A model generated the notes under the pieces. It was not told the origin of the DNA. It made no database searches and saw nothing but the letters and a program-made list of their open reading frames with translations. A stretch of DNA of 6,120 nt from Candidatus Latescibacterota bacterium (GTDB taxonomy: Bacteria > Latescibacterota > UBA2968 > UBA8231), in contig DPVW01000420.1 in assembly GCA_003529325.1 (NCBI GenBank), positions 2,791 through 8,910 on the forward strand. Direction: 5' to 3'. Position numbers and translations under genes: made by a program. Below are positions 5,783 to 6,120 of the stretch, in pieces. The stretch's first letter is position 1. The number at the start of each line of letters is the position of its first letter.

Positions 5783-6120
5783 CTTGTACGAATAAAACAG
5801 ACTCTGTACTGGCGGCTATCCCGCCATCTACCAGAAAGCCGCCTGAGGCTCCTTTCGTTTGGGACACACTCAATTCGATTGACACCCATCAGCGCCGCCC
5901 ACAGTGGTGTCGATGTCGCCAACCGGTGCGTACAACGTGTCGAGGTGGCGCTGGCCCCGATTGCGGAGCAGCTCGATGAGGGCGCCCGCGCCCAGGTGGA
6001 GCAATCCTTGCGAATCCTGAATGAGAGTCTCGGCAACAGTCAGATCGCCATGGATCGCATCAAGGTCATCGTCGAGAGTCTGCGCTCTGGGAGGAAGAGG
6101 GCGCCCAACCGGCGGCGTAG
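5783..6120 (+). pseudogene. Sensor histidine kinase-like remnant (dimerisation/phosphoacceptor region), runs off window
   Basis: A plus-strand frame is open from 5783 (after a TGA at 5780-5782) to the window end, with no ATG before its middle; TTG 5879 is the only plausible early start. From about 5884 it reads as two amphipathic helices: PISAAHSGVDVANRCVQRVE, then ALAPIAEQLDEGARAQVEQS, and LRILNESLGNSQIAMDRIK followed by VIVESLRS. This resembles the DHp hairpin of histidine kinases that carry 'HEINTPI..' followed by 'ERI..IV.SLR.FARLDEAE' (family knowledge). Here the sequence before TPIS reads GTHSIRL rather than a clean H-E-I-N box, and after SLRS it becomes an Arg-rich tail (GRKRAPNRRR) instead of the usual F-A-R block. 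No upstream sensor domain is visible. I infer a decayed or truncated kinase; an unusual small helical protein is the alternative. Confidence 0.4.

Noticed and set aside
4995..5795. A 266-codon plus-strand open frame opposite the M19 gene
   Set aside because: The M19 protein on the other strand has all its metal ligands in order. This frame is Gly/His-rich, has no recognisable domain and ends in the intergenic region.
5811..5825. Inverted repeat GGCGG-CTATC-CCGCC as a possible terminator
   Set aside because: Only a 5 bp stem with no T-run on either strand, and no gene ends just before it; chance is likely in GC-rich DNA.
5722..6036. A 104-codon minus-strand open frame near the right edge
   Set aside because: Its Ser/Arg/Cys-rich translation matches nothing, and the plus-strand frame there has the amphipathic helix pattern and GC-rich third positions.

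Overview
The window is about 6.1 kb of GC-rich bacterial DNA with short intergenic gaps. Gene content (MOSC protein, PhyH dioxygenase, class I O-methyltransferase, Tautomerase_2 remnant, histidine-kinase remnant) suits a Pseudomonadota genome, perhaps an environmental gammaproteobacterium. That assignment is an inference from gene style, not from a marker gene.

Layout: (1) 1-1862, a tight plus-strand run: the C-terminal part of a ThuA-like protein cut by the window start, a MOSC-domain protein, and a phytanoyl-CoA dioxygenase (PhyH) family Fe(II)/2-oxoglutarate enzyme, with gaps of 21 and 11 bp. (2) 1863-2534, a gene graveyard. It holds a frame-broken plus-strand coding remnant of unknown family. 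On the minus strand lie the last ~50 residues of a GNAT acetyltransferase and the first 33 residues of a Tautomerase_2-type protein, abutting as if a deletion joined two genes. (3) 2576-4613, a plus-strand pair: a caffeoyl-CoA-type O-methyltransferase and, 4 bp later, an N-acylglucosamine 2-epimerase-like (alpha/alpha)6-barrel protein. (4) 4629-5687, a convergent minus-strand peptidase M19 (membrane dipeptidase family) gene with its metal ligands intact. (5) 5688-6120, an intergenic stretch and then a plus-strand open frame that runs off the window. It resembles the dimerisation/phosphoacceptor helices of a sensor histidine kinase but lacks a clean H-box and looks truncated.

The intact genes are enzymes. 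ThuA-like, PhyH and AGE-like proteins often occur in bacterial loci for unusual sugars or polyols, so a small catabolic or modification module is possible, but no transporter, regulator or substrate clue is visible here. I found no clear new system. The most unusual material is the cluster of eroded genes at 1863-2534 and the kinase-like remnant at the right edge. No tRNA, rRNA, CRISPR array, transposase or attachment site was seen.
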